This document shows, one piece after another, positions 40,686-49,918 of a stretch of 64,000 bases of DNA. The stretch is taken from positions 62,001-126,000 of the forward strand of contig NZ_MDJR01000005.1 in the NCBI RefSeq assembly GCF_001730685.1, read 5' to 3'. A program made the position numbers and the translations under genes. The stretch is from Caloranaerobacter ferrireducens. GTDB taxonomy: Bacteria; Bacillota; Clostridia; Tissierellales; Thermohalobacteraceae. Numbering within the stretch: the first letter of the stretch is position 1; each line of letters starts with the position of its first letter. The notes beneath the pieces were generated by a model, which saw only the letters and a program-made list of their open reading frames with translations, did no database searches and was not told the DNA's origin.

Positions 40686-42071
40686 GTGAGAAAGTTTTTT
40701 TTCAGAGAAAACATTTTTGAAATATTAGATTATTTAGATGAAGGTATTCACATTATAGATAGTAGAGGTAATATTGTTTATTATAATAAAGCAGCACAAA
40801 GACTAGATGAAATAGAAAGAGATAAAGCTATTGGAAGGCATATATTAGAAATATATCCTTCACTGACATATGAGACTAGTACACTTTTGAAGGTAATTAA
40901 GACAGGACAGCCCATATTTAATGTTGAGCAGACTTTTGTAAATTATAAAGGGGACAAGATTACTACGATTAATACATCCTTGCCAATAAAGGCAAATGGT
41001 AAAATAATTGGGGCTTTGGAAATATCTAAAGATATTACTCAAGTTAAGAGATTGTCTGAGAAAATTGTTGACCTGCAAAAAGAGCTTTTTAAGGATGAAA
41101 GAAGAAAGTCCAGTAAAAATAAACAAATGGCTAAATATACTTTTGTAGACATAATTGGTCAAAGCGAGAAAATGTTAAGACTTAAAACTTTGGCTCTAAA
41201 GGCTTCTTTGGTATCATCTCCAGTTTTGATATATGGTAAAACAGGAACAGGAAAGGAACTTTTTGTTCAGTCAATCCATAATGCAAGTTCTAGAAGAAAT
41301 AAACCTTTTATTGCTCAAAATTGTGCAGCATTGCCATCTGGTCTGTTAGAAAGTATATTATTTGGAACTGTTAAAGGTAGTTTTACTGGAGCAGAGGATA
41401 GACCGGGATTATTTGAACTTGCAAATGGTGGAACACTTTTTTTAGATGAAATTAATTCGATGCCTTTAGATTTACAGGCAAAGCTACTTAGAGTTATTCA
41501 AGATGGTAGTATAAGAAGAGTAGGGGCAGTAAAGACAATTGATGTAGATGTTAGAATTATTGCTGCTATTAATGTTTCTCCTGAAGAAGCTATTGAAAAG
41601 AAACAAATAAGAAAGGATTTGTACTATAGACTTAATGTAATTACATTAGGTCTTCCTGAACTTAAAGAGAGAACGGAGGATATTCCTTTCTTAGTAGAGT
41701 ATTTTATAGATAAATATAATAGGGCTTTAGGAAGAAATGTTAAAGGTGTTTCAAAGGATGTTATGAATTCATTTTTAAAATATTATTGGCCGGGAAATGT
41801 TAGAGAACTTGAGCATGTTATAGAAGGTATAATGACTCTTCATGATATAGAAGAAATACAGTTTGAACATTTACCGAGGCAGTTTAAAGAAACCATAAAA
41901 AAATCAACTACTATAAGACCTCTAAGAGAAACACTTGAGGAAACAGAAAAAAATATAATATATGAGGCTCTTAAATTGACAGATTGGAATATAACTAAGA
42001 CATCTGAGTTGATTGGAATACCTAGGCAGACATTGCAGTATAAGATGAAAAAATATGGATTAAAAAAATAA
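40686..42071 (+). CDS. sigma-54-dependent transcriptional activator with PAS domain
   Basis: 461 residues from GTG 40686. PAS domain (about 8-120; LDEGIHIIDSRGNIVYYNKAA), a linker, AAA+ domain (about 150-385) with Walker A GKTGTGKE, GSFTGA (sigma-54 contact loop, normally GAFTGA), Walker B GGTLFLDEI and an Arg-finger region, then a Fis-type helix-turn-helix (WNITKTSELIGIPRQTLQYK). It stands directly before the lysine-fermentation operon, which has a clear -24/-12 promoter. It is probably its activator; the PAS ligand may be lysine or a product. Confidence 0.93.
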   Translation: MRKFFFRENIFEILDYLDEGIHIIDSRGNIVYYNKAAQRLDEIERDKAIGRHILEIYPSLTYETSTLLKVIKTGQPIFNVEQTFVNYKGDKITTINTSLPIKANGKIIGALEISKDITQVKRLSEKIVDLQKELFKDERRKSSKNKQMAKYTFVDIIGQSEKMLRLKTLALKASLVSSPVLIYGKTGTGKELFVQSIHNASSRRNKPFIAQNCAALPSGLLESILFGTVKGSFTGAEDRPGLFELANGGTLFLDEINSMPLDLQAKLLRVIQDGSIRRVGAVKTIDVDVRIIAAINVSPEEAIEKKQIRKDLYYRLNVITLGLPELKERTEDIPFLVEYFIDKYNRALGRNVKGVSKDVMNSFLKYYWPGNVRELEHVIEGIMTLHDIEEIQFEHLPRQFKETIKKSTTIRPLRETLEETEKNIIYEALKLTDWNITKTSELIGIPRQTLQYKMKKYGLKK

Positions 42072-42076
42072 ACACG

Positions 42077-42096
42077 AGTGCCGAAATTTAGGCACT
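42077..42096 (+). promoter_or_regulatory. candidate activator binding site (UAS) of the lysine operon
   Basis: AGTGCC-GAAATTTA-GGCACT, a 20-bp dyad about 100 bp upstream of the -24 element, the usual place for sigma-54 enhancers. It could alternatively be part of a terminator. Confidence 0.45.
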
Positions 42097-42102
42097 ATAA
42101 AC

Positions 42103-42132
42103 AAAAAAACGGCTTTTAGCCGTTTTTTTGTT
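42103..42132 (+). terminator. terminator of the activator gene
   Basis: AAAAAAACGGC/GCCGTTTTTTT around TTTTA. Confidence 0.9.
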
Positions 42133-42152
42133 TATGCATATAACTATTAATT

Positions 42153-42195
42153 CGCGAAAAGCGAACGTCGAACGACGAAAAGCGAATGACGAATC
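42153..42195 (+). repeat. heptamer array (GCGAAAA/ACGAATG type)
   Basis: Six CGAA-based units fill the space between the terminator and the -24/-12 promoter. Confidence 0.8.
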
Positions 42196-42213
42196 TTGGC
42201 ATATTTCTTGCAT
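42196..42213 (+). promoter_or_regulatory. sigma-54 (-24/-12) promoter of the kdd-kam operon
   Basis: TTGGCATATTTCTTGCAT: GG at 42198-42199 and GC at 42210-42211 with exactly ten bases between, matching the TGGCAN7TTGCA consensus. 45 bp before the kdd start. Confidence 0.88.
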
Positions 42214-42257
42214 AGATATTTATTCGGTGAAAAAATAAAATAGGAGGGGAAAGTAAA

Positions 42258-43295
42258 ATGAAGAAAGGATGTCCATACGGAACTCACAGAGTAGTTGAAC
42301 CTAAGGGGGTATTACCTCAACCTGCATTAAAAATTGATAATAACATGGAAATTTACGACAACGAAATATTAATTGATGTACAAACATTAAACATAGACTC
42401 TGCAAGTTTTACACAAATTAAGGAAGAAGCGGGTGGAGACATAGAAAAAATTAAAGAAATAATGATGAATATAGTTAATACAAGAGGTAAACATCAAAAC
42501 CCTGTAACAGGTTCTGGCGGTATGTTAATCGGTACAGTTGAAAAAATAGGACCAGCTCTAGAAGGAAAGACAAATCTTAAAGTTGGAGATAAGATAGCTA
42601 CATTAGTATCATTATCATTAACTCCTTTAAGAATAGATGAAATACTAGAAGTAAGAAAAGATATTGATCAAGTAGATATAAAAGGAAAAGCAATACTATT
42701 TGAAAGTGGTATTTATGCTGTAATACCAGATGATATACCAGAAAATCTTGCATTATCTGTATTAGATGTTGCTGGTGCACCAGCTCAAACTGCAAAATTA
42801 GTTAAGCCTGGTGATACAGTATTAGTTATAGGTGGAGCAGGTAAGTCTGGTATGTTATGCTTATATGAAGCTAAGAAAAGGGTTGGAGTAACTGGTAAAG
42901 TAATTTGTTTAGGATATAGTCAAGCAAGTATAGATAGAGTTAAGAAAGCAGGATTAGCAGATTATTATATTAAAGCAGATGCAACTAATGCTGTTGAAGT
43001 TATGGAAAAGATTAAAGAAGTTACAAATGGAGAGATGGTGGATATAACTATAAACTGTGTAAACGTTCCTAATACTGAAATGGCAAGTATATTAGCGACA
43101 AAAGATGATGGTTTAATCTATTTCTTTAGTATGGCTACTAGCTTTACTAAAGCAGCATTGGGAGCAGAAGGGGTAGGAAAAGATGTAACTATGATTATAG
43201 GAAATGGATATACAAAAGGTCATGCAGAAATTGCTCTTCAAATAATGAGAGAAAGCGAAGATTTAAGAAAAATATATGAAGAGTTATATGCGTAA
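42258..43295 (+). CDS. kdd: L-erythro-3,5-diaminohexanoate dehydrogenase
   Basis: 345 residues. GCPYGTHRVVEPKGVLPQPA at the N-terminus, GSGGMLIGTVEKIGPALEG in the middle, a Rossmann domain with VIGGAGKSGMLCLYEAKKR. These match Kdd proteins of lysine fermenters. It oxidatively deaminates 3,5-diaminohexanoate to 5-amino-3-oxohexanoate with NAD+. First gene after the sigma-54 promoter; the other pathway genes follow. Confidence 0.93.
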   Translation: MKKGCPYGTHRVVEPKGVLPQPALKIDNNMEIYDNEILIDVQTLNIDSASFTQIKEEAGGDIEKIKEIMMNIVNTRGKHQNPVTGSGGMLIGTVEKIGPALEGKTNLKVGDKIATLVSLSLTPLRIDEILEVRKDIDQVDIKGKAILFESGIYAVIPDDIPENLALSVLDVAGAPAQTAKLVKPGDTVLVIGGAGKSGMLCLYEAKKRVGVTGKVICLGYSQASIDRVKKAGLADYYIKADATNAVEVMEKIKEVTNGEMVDITINCVNVPNTEMASILATKDDGLIYFFSMATSFTKAALGAEGVGKDVTMIIGNGYTKGHAEIALQIMRESEDLRKIYEELYA

Positions 43296-43298
43296 TTA

Positions 43299-43372
43299 TT
43301 AGTCGTTCGCTTTTCGCTGTTCGTCATTCGTTTTTCGAATGGCGAATATCGAAAGACGAATATCGAATTTAA
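43299..43372 (+). repeat. inverted heptamer array between kdd and kamA
   Basis: Left half of TTCGCTT/TTCGTCA units, right half of CGAATGG/CGAATAT units, forming a hairpin of about 30 bp with mismatches inside the operon. Confidence 0.85.
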
Positions 43373-43391
43373 ATTAAAAGGGGGAGATTTA

Positions 43392-44645
43392 ATGGTAAAT
43401 TTCAGAGATATTGAACTTTGGAAAAATGTAACAGATGAAGAATGGAACGATTGGAGATGGCAGGTAAAAAATAGAATTACAAATGTTGAAGATCTTAAGA
43501 AAATTATAAACTTAACAGAAGAAGAAGAAAGAGATATAAGAGAAACATTAAAGAAGTTTAGAATGGGTATAACGCCTTACTATGCTTCTCTTATGGATAA
43601 GGATGACCCTAAATGTCCTGTTAGAATGCAAGCAGTACCTACAATAATGGAAACTCATACGAGTTCAGCAGATATGTTAGATCCATTACATGAAGATACA
43701 GACTCACCAGTTCCAGGCTTGACTCACAGGTATCCTGATAGAGTGCTTTTACTTATAACAGACCAATGTTCTATGTACTGCAGACATTGTACAAGAAGGA
43801 GATTTGCAGGGCATCAAGATGCAGCAATGCCAATGGATAGAATTGAAGCAGCTATCGAATATATTAGAAAAACACCTCAAGTAAGAGATGTTCTTTTATC
43901 AGGCGGAGATGCTTTGTTAGTGTCAGATGAAAGATTAGAAACTATTATTAAAAAGTTAAGAGAAATACCTCATGTTGAAGTAATACGTATAGGTTCACGT
44001 ACTCCTGTTGTATTACCGCAGAGAATTACAGATGACCTAGTTAATATGCTTAAGAAGTATCATCCAATTTGGTTAAATACACACTTCAACCATCCAAAAG
44101 AAATTACAGAGGAGTCAAGAAGAGCTATAGAAAAACTAGCTAATGCAGGTATACCATTAGGTAACCAATCTGTATTACTAAGAGGTGTAAATGACTGCGT
44201 ACATGTAATGAGAAAGTTAGTTCATGAATTGGTTAAAATTAGAGTAAGACCTTATTATATATATCAGTGTGACCTTTCTATGGGTATAGAGCACTTTAGA
44301 ACTTCAGTTTCAAAAGGTATAGAAATTATCGAAGGTTTAAGAGGACATACTTCAGGTTATGCTGTACCTACATTTGTTGTAGATGCTCCTGGCGGCGGAG
44401 GAAAAATACCTGTAATGCCTAACTATGTAGTATCTATGTCTCCTAACAAGGTGATTTTAAGAAACTTTGAAGGAGTTATAACAACTTATACTGAGCCTGA
44501 AGATTATAAATCTGAATGTAATTGTTCTGTATGTAGAGGGGAAAAAGAGCATAAACTTACAGGTGTAGCTGGTCTTTTACAAGGCAATGATATAGCCCTT
44601 GAACCAACTAAGCTAGAGAGAAGAGAAAGAGCGGAAAATAGATGA
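43392..44645 (+). CDS. kamA: lysine 2,3-aminomutase
   Basis: 417 residues. Radical SAM cluster motif [12 protein letters not shown], then [25 protein letters not shown], the PLP region [14 protein letters not shown] and a C-terminal zinc site with [12 protein letters not shown]. Converts L-lysine to L-beta-lysine with AdoMet, PLP and a [4Fe-4S] cluster. First step of lysine fermentation. Confidence 0.97.
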   Translation: MVNFRDIELWKNVTDEEWNDWRWQVKNRITNVEDLKKIINLTEEEERDIRETLKKFRMGITPYYASLMDKDDPKCPVRMQAVPTIMETHTSSADMLDPLHEDTDSPVPGLTHRYPDRVLLLITDQCSMYCRHCTRRRFAGHQDAAMPMDRIEAAIEYIRKTPQVRDVLLSGGDALLVSDERLETIIKKLREIPHVEVIRIGSRTPVVLPQRITDDLVNMLKKYHPIWLNTHFNHPKEITEESRRAIEKLANAGIPLGNQSVLLRGVNDCVHVMRKLVHELVKIRVRPYYIYQCDLSMGIEHFRTSVSKGIEIIEGLRGHTSGYAVPTFVVDAPGGGGKIPVMPNYVVSMSPNKVILRNFEGVITTYTEPEDYKSECNCSVCRGEKEHKLTGVAGLLQGNDIALEPTKLERRERAENR

Positions 44646-44712
44646 TAGGTATTGGGTGCTAGGTACTAGGTACTGGAGGCTGTCAGCTGTTGACTGTCAG
44701 CTGTCAGCCTTT
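44643..44712 (+). repeat. composite heptamer array between kamA and kamB
   Basis: GGTATTG, GGTGCTA, GGTACTA units followed by CTGTCAG/CTGTTGA units; begins at the kamA stop. Confidence 0.85.
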
Positions 44713-44735
44713 AATCAATATGCGAGGTGCTAAAG

Positions 44736-45770
44736 ATGAAGCTTATAGATATCATAGATAAAAAATATAAAACAGTTTCAATTGTAGGTATGGCAAAGAA
44801 TGCTGGTAAAACTGTTACATTAAATAAATTGATAGAGGATGCTTACGATAGAAATATAATATTAGGCATAACTTCTATTGGAAGAGACGGTGAAAATAAA
44901 GATATAGTTACAAATACTGAGAAACCTATGATATATGTTCCAGAAGGAAGTTTTGTAGCTACAACAACTGAAAATTTAGATAAAGGGGACGCGAAACTAG
45001 AGATTATAAAGGTTACAGAGTATAAGACGCCAATGGGGGAAGTGGTTGTAAGTAGAGTAAGAGACGGTGGATATTTGCAAATAGCAGGACCTCAAACTAA
45101 TAAAGGTATTAAAGAAATAAGTGATTTTATGTTATCTTTGGGAGCAGAAATTGTTTTAATAGATGGGGCTATAGATAGAGTTTCTTCAGCATCACCCTCT
45201 GTTTCAGAGGGTACTATATTGGCTACAGGAGCGGTTATAAGCAGAGATATAAACAGAGTAATTGAAGATACGGTTCATACAATAAGACTTTTTAATCTTG
45301 AGAGTATTACTGATATTAATGAGAAAGCTGCTATTAAAGAAATAATGAAAAATGAAAGAATAGGTATTGTAGATAAACTCTTAAATATACAATATCTTGA
45401 TATAAAGACTGCTATAAATAGTGGGAAAGTAATCGGTTCGGAAATTAAAGAAGATACCAAATATGTAGTATTTCCAGGGGCTTTGGTTGGAAAAACTTTA
45501 ATTGATATTATAAGTACTACAAGATTATTTAAGCAGGTTGAGTTTATTGTTAAAGATGGGACTAAGATATTTATTTCACCAAAAGAATGGTTAAAGCTTA
45601 TGAAAATGGGGGTTAAAGTTAAAGTTTTGGAATCTATTAATACATTAGCTGTAACGATAAATCCATATTCTCCACAGGGTTATTATTTTGATAGTAGTGA
45701 ATTTCTAAAAAAAATGCGCGGCTTTATTAAAGATATACCTGTTTTTGATGTGATGTTGGGGGATGAATAA
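44736..45770 (+). CDS. kamB: KamB, lysine-fermentation P-loop accessory protein
   Basis: 344 residues from ATG 44736 (GAGGTG six bases upstream; GTG 44727 overlaps it). N-terminal P-loop VGMAKNAGKTVTLNKL (Walker A), then GRDGENKDIV and VLIDGAIDRVSSASP. It matches the conserved gene between kamA and the MutS-like gene in lysine fermenters. Likely partner of KamC in handling or reactivating the B12-dependent aminomutase KamDE; inferred, not shown. Confidence 0.85.
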   Translation: MKLIDIIDKKYKTVSIVGMAKNAGKTVTLNKLIEDAYDRNIILGITSIGRDGENKDIVTNTEKPMIYVPEGSFVATTTENLDKGDAKLEIIKVTEYKTPMGEVVVSRVRDGGYLQIAGPQTNKGIKEISDFMLSLGAEIVLIDGAIDRVSSASPSVSEGTILATGAVISRDINRVIEDTVHTIRLFNLESITDINEKAAIKEIMKNERIGIVDKLLNIQYLDIKTAINSGKVIGSEIKEDTKYVVFPGALVGKTLIDIISTTRLFKQVEFIVKDGTKIFISPKEWLKLMKMGVKVKVLESINTLAVTINPYSPQGYYFDSSEFLKKMRGFIKDIPVFDVMLGDE

Positions 45771-45771
45771 A

Positions 45772-47412
45772 ATGAGTTTTTTATTGGATGATGAAACAAA
45801 AAAGATAATAGGTTTTAATTATGTGATAAACCAAATAAAAGTAATAACTCCATTTGGTTGTCAATTAAAAGAGAAATTAAAACCATATATGCCGGGAGAA
45901 GAGGATATATTAAGGGACGAACTAGATAAAGTAGAAACTTTAATAAATTTAATTAGAAATAATGGCAAAGAGTTTATTCGTATTAAAGGACTTCTTGAGC
46001 ATTTTAAAGATTTAAGTAATTCGGTTAAAAATACAGTTAAAGGAAATACTTTAACATTAGTAGAATTGTTTGAGATAAAAAACTTCGTTTTTCTTTTAAA
46101 AAAGCTTAATGAAGAAATTCTAAAGCTAAATTTTGACATACCTTCAGATATGAGGATTAGGAGAATTGAAAAGCTAGAACGCCTATTAGACCCACGAAAT
46201 GAGGGTATAATGACATTTTATATATATGAGGAATATTCAGATAGACTTAAAGAAATCAGAGAGAACAAGAAGAAGCTTAAAGAAAGTATAAAGTGCGAAA
46301 AGAGAAAAATAAGGGGAAAAATAAAAAAAGACTTAAAGCTTAACGTGAATTTAAAAGGAGAAGTTACTGTATTAAAAGATGATACTGAATTAATAGAAAA
46401 AATTGAAAAATATCCTTTTCTAACTTATTCTTCTGAGACTTATATGAATATTAAATATGTAATTAAATCGACTCCAGTAATTGATAGTTTAGAGAAGGAG
46501 CTAGATAATGTTAAACGTATGGAAGAAGAGGAAGAATTTAAGGTTAGAAAAGAGCTGTCAAAAGAAATAGGTGGATTTAGTGATGCTTTATTAAGTAATA
46601 TGAATGCTATTGGAAAATTGGACTTAACAATTGCAAAAGCATATATGGCAATTGATATTGATGGAGTTAAACCTAAAATTAAAAATGAACATTCAATAAA
46701 TATAATAGATGGAAGGCATATTGAAGTAGAGGATTTTCTTAAAGAAAAGGGAAAATCATTTACTCCAATAAGCATTAAATTGTCAGAAGGTGTTACATGT
46801 ATTACTGGAGCCAATATGGGAGGTAAGACTGTTACTCTTAAACTTATTGCATTATTGTCTGTAATGGCACAATATGGCTTATTTATTCCTTGTAGAGGAA
46901 TGGAACTAGGGCTTAATGGATTTATACATGTATCTATAGGCGATTTGCAGTCTGTTGATAGGGGGCTAAGTACATTTGGTGGAGAGATAAGTAAGCTTAA
47001 AGTTGCATTAAATAGAAAGGATAATAGAGGACTTATTTTATTAGATGAACTTGCGAGAGGAACAAATCCAGAAGAAGGATATGCGATATCTAAAGCAATA
47101 GTTAATTTTCTGAAAGATAGTAAAAGTATAACGGTAATAACTACACATTATGATAATGTAGCAAATTCGGATGATGTGGTTCATCTCCAAGTAATAGGTC
47201 TTGCTAACGTTAATTATGATGAATTAAAACAGAGGCTTTTGAAAGATAAAATAGATGGTATTGAAGTTGTAAGTCAGTATATGGATTATAGATTAAAAAG
47301 GGTAACTAATAAAAGTCAAGTTCCTAGAGATGCAATAAATATAGCAAGATTGATGGGGCTTGATGAAGAGATACTAAAAAATGCTGAGGAGATATTGGGT
47401 GCTGGGTACTAG
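45772..47412 (+). CDS. kamC: KamC, MutS-like ATPase of the lysine operon
   Basis: 546 residues from ATG 45772. Helical lever region (to about 310) and a C-terminal MutS-type ABC ATPase: GANMGGKTVTLK (Walker A), SVDRGLSTFGGEISKL (signature), LILLDELARGTNPEEG (Walker B), TTHYDN. It lacks the MutS mismatch-binding domain, so it is not a repair protein. The same MutS-like gene recurs in lysine and ornithine aminomutase clusters. Its last residues (GAGY) come from a heptamer array. Confidence 0.85.
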   Translation: MSFLLDDETKKIIGFNYVINQIKVITPFGCQLKEKLKPYMPGEEDILRDELDKVETLINLIRNNGKEFIRIKGLLEHFKDLSNSVKNTVKGNTLTLVELFEIKNFVFLLKKLNEEILKLNFDIPSDMRIRRIEKLERLLDPRNEGIMTFYIYEEYSDRLKEIRENKKKLKESIKCEKRKIRGKIKKDLKLNVNLKGEVTVLKDDTELIEKIEKYPFLTYSSETYMNIKYVIKSTPVIDSLEKELDNVKRMEEEEEFKVRKELSKEIGGFSDALLSNMNAIGKLDLTIAKAYMAIDIDGVKPKIKNEHSINIIDGRHIEVEDFLKEKGKSFTPISIKLSEGVTCITGANMGGKTVTLKLIALLSVMAQYGLFIPCRGMELGLNGFIHVSIGDLQSVDRGLSTFGGEISKLKVALNRKDNRGLILLDELARGTNPEEGYAISKAIVNFLKDSKSITVITTHYDNVANSDDVVHLQVIGLANVNYDELKQRLLKDKIDGIEVVSQYMDYRLKRVTNKSQVPRDAINIARLMGLDEEILKNAEEILGAGY

Positions 47413-47502
47413 ATACTAGTATTGGATATTTGCTGTTCGCTGCTCGCTTTTCGCTCTTCGAATATCGAAATACGAATGGTGAATAGCGAAATACGAATTA
47501 CC
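47396..47502 (+). repeat. composite inverted heptamer array between kamC and kamD
   Basis: GGTGCTG, GGTACTA units overlapping the kamC stop, then TTCGCTG/CTCGCTT units and the reversed CGAATAT/CGAATGG half. Confidence 0.85.
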
Positions 47503-47525
47503 AAAATGCAAAGGAGGTATGTTAT

Positions 47526-49082
47526 ATGAAGAGCAAGTTAAATCTTGATCCGAATGTAATAAATAGTGCTAGAGAGGCTGCAAGAGGTATAGCTGAAGAT
47601 GTTCAGGAATTTATTGATAGACATACTACAGTTTCAATTGAAAGAACTGTTGCCAGATTATTAGGTATAGATGGAGTGGATGAAATAGACAAACCACTTC
47701 CAAATGTTGTGGTAGACAACATTGTTGAAGGAGGAGGACTTCCTTTAGGAGCTGCTTATTGGATAGGTAATGCTATGGTTCAAACAGGAGATGATCCTCA
47801 GACTATAGCTGAAAAGGTAAGTAGGGGAGAATTAGACTTAACTAGACTTCCTATTGCAAGTATAGATAAGATTAAAGAAGCTATATATCCAATAGCGGTT
47901 AAAACAGTAGAGAGAATAAAGAAAAATAGAGAAAAGAGAGAAGAATATATAAATAGGCTAGGAGAAGGTAGAAAACCATATCTTTATGTAATAGTTGCTA
48001 CAGGAAACATATATGAAGATGTTATTCAAGCACAGGCAGCTGCTAGACAAGGAGCAGACATAATAGCTGTAATTCGTTCAACAGCTCAGAGTTTACTTGA
48101 CTATGTGCCATATGGACCAACAACTGAAGGTTTTGGTGGGACTTATGCTACTCAGGAAAACTTTAGAATTATGAGAAAAGCTCTTGATGAAGTAGGAGAA
48201 GAAGTAGGAAGATACATCAGATTATGTAACTATTGTTCAGGTCTTTGTATGCCAGAAATTGCAGCGATGGGAGCACTAGAAAGACTAGATGTTATGTTAA
48301 ATGATGCATTGTATGGTATTCTTTTTAGAGATATCAATATGCAGAGAACTTTAGTTGACCAGTATTTCTCAAGAATTATCAACGGATACGCTGGTATTAT
48401 CATAAATACAGGAGAAGATAACTACTTAACTACAGCTGATGCTGTAGAAGAAGCTCATACTGTTTTAGCATCTCAGTTTATAAATGAACAGTTTGCACTA
48501 AAAGCTGGTATACCAGAAGAACAAATGGGACTTGGACACGCATTTGAAATGAATCCAGACATTGAAAATGGATTTTTATGGGAGTTGGCACAAGCTCAAA
48601 TGGCTAGAGAAATATTCCCTAAGGCACCACTTAAATATATGCCGCCTACAAAATTCATGACAGGTAATATTTTCAAAGGGCATATACAAGATGCAATGTT
48701 TAACTTAGTATCAATAATGACTCATCAGGGTATACAATTACTTGGGATGTTAACTGAGGCGATTCATACACCACATTTACATGATAGAATGCTTTCTATT
48801 GAGAATGCTAGATATATTTTTAACAATGCTAGAAACCTAGGAGATGAAATAGAATTTAAAGAAGGCGGAATAATTCAGACTAGAGCACAGGAAGTATTGA
48901 AAAAGGCTGAAGAATTACTTAAAGAAATTAGAAGAGAAGGATTATTCTCAACTATAGAAAAAGGTAAGTTTGGAGGAGTAAAAAGGTCAAGAACAGGCGG
49001 AAAAGGATTAGAAGGAGTTGCTGCTAAAGCAGAAAATTACTACAATCCGTTCATCCAGTTGATGCTTGGAGGTGACAGATAA
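47526..49082 (+). CDS. kamD: lysine 5,6-aminomutase alpha subunit
   Basis: 518 residues. KLNLDPNVINSAREAARGIA start, GGGLPLGAAYWIGNAMVQTG, YLYVIVATGNIYEDVIQAQA, DYVPYGPTTEGFGGTYATQE and the substrate-barrel region match KamD. With KamE it moves the terminal amino group of beta-lysine (or D-lysine) using adenosylcobalamin and PLP. It overlaps kamE by 1 bp. Confidence 0.97.
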   Translation: MKSKLNLDPNVINSAREAARGIAEDVQEFIDRHTTVSIERTVARLLGIDGVDEIDKPLPNVVVDNIVEGGGLPLGAAYWIGNAMVQTGDDPQTIAEKVSRGELDLTRLPIASIDKIKEAIYPIAVKTVERIKKNREKREEYINRLGEGRKPYLYVIVATGNIYEDVIQAQAAARQGADIIAVIRSTAQSLLDYVPYGPTTEGFGGTYATQENFRIMRKALDEVGEEVGRYIRLCNYCSGLCMPEIAAMGALERLDVMLNDALYGILFRDINMQRTLVDQYFSRIINGYAGIIINTGEDNYLTTADAVEEAHTVLASQFINEQFALKAGIPEEQMGLGHAFEMNPDIENGFLWELAQAQMAREIFPKAPLKYMPPTKFMTGNIFKGHIQDAMFNLVSIMTHQGIQLLGMLTEAIHTPHLHDRMLSIENARYIFNNARNLGDEIEFKEGGIIQTRAQEVLKKAEELLKEIRREGLFSTIEKGKFGGVKRSRTGGKGLEGVAAKAENYYNPFIQLMLGGDR

Positions 49083-49837
49083 TGGCTATGGAGAAAGTAG
49101 ATTTGACAAGAGTAAAACCTTATGGAGATACTTTAAATGATGGAATGATGCAACTTAGTTTTACTTTGCCTGTACCTTATGGTGATGAAGCAGACGAAGC
49201 TGCAAGAAGACTAGTAAAGAAAATGGGGCTAGAGGATCCAAGTGTAGTTTATTCTTGTGATTTAGGGGTAGGATATACTTACTTTGTTGTTTATGGTAAG
49301 TGTCAGCATACTGTAGATTACACAAAAATAGAAGTACCTAAAGTTGATATAGATGTAATGGATAAATATGAAGTAGAAGCCTATATAAAAGAAAATATTA
49401 AAAGAAATGTAGTAATTGTAGGAGCTTGTACTGGAACAGATGCTCATACTGTAGGAATTGATGCAATAATGAATATGAAGGGATATAATGGCAATTACGG
49501 TCTTGAAAGATATAAGGGAATAGAAGCCCATAACCTAGGGAGTCAGGTTCCTAATGAAGAATTAGTTGCAAAAGCTATAGAATTAAATGCAGATGCAATA
49601 TTAGTATCTCAAGTAGTAACTCAAAAGGATGTTCACATTCCTAACCTTACACAATTAGTTGAGTTATTAGAAGCTGAAGGGATAAGAGATAAAGTTGTAT
49701 TAGTTTGCGGTGGACCAAGAATTTCTCATGAGTTGGCAAAAGAGCTTGGATATGATGCAGGCTTTGGTTCAGGTACTTATGCTTACCATGTAGCTTCATT
49801 TATTGTAACTGAAATGGTAAGAAGAGGTTTGGTTTAA
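49082..49837 (+). CDS. kamE: lysine 5,6-aminomutase beta subunit
   Basis: 251 residues. RVKPYGDTLNDGMMQLSFTL start; B12-binding motif DAHTVG in GACTGTDAHTVGIDAIMNMK, GLERYKGIEAHNLGSQVPNE and VCGGPRISHELAKELGYDAG. Binds cobalamin and carries the PLP lysine. Last gene of the operon in this window; kce, kal and later pathway genes are not here. Confidence 0.97.
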   Translation: MAMEKVDLTRVKPYGDTLNDGMMQLSFTLPVPYGDEADEAARRLVKKMGLEDPSVVYSCDLGVGYTYFVVYGKCQHTVDYTKIEVPKVDIDVMDKYEVEAYIKENIKRNVVIVGACTGTDAHTVGIDAIMNMKGYNGNYGLERYKGIEAHNLGSQVPNEELVAKAIELNADAILVSQVVTQKDVHIPNLTQLVELLEAEGIRDKVVLVCGGPRISHELAKELGYDAGFGSGTYAYHVASFIVTEMVRRGLV

Positions 49838-49844
49838 TGGTAAT

Positions 49845-49884
49845 AAAATGAGAGTAGGCTTAGAAAAGCTTACTCTCATTTTTA
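49845..49884 (+). terminator. lysine-operon terminator
   Basis: TGAGAGTA/TACTCTCA stem (with more internal pairs), flanked by AAAA and TTTTT; works in both directions. Confidence 0.85.
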
Positions 49885-49918
49885 AAATTATTGCAAGTTA
49901 TTTATAGACTATTTATTT

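Noticed and set aside
45772-47412. KamC as DNA mismatch repair MutS
   Set aside because: It lacks the mismatch-recognition domain, is about 300 residues shorter than MutS and lies inside the lysine-fermentation operon.
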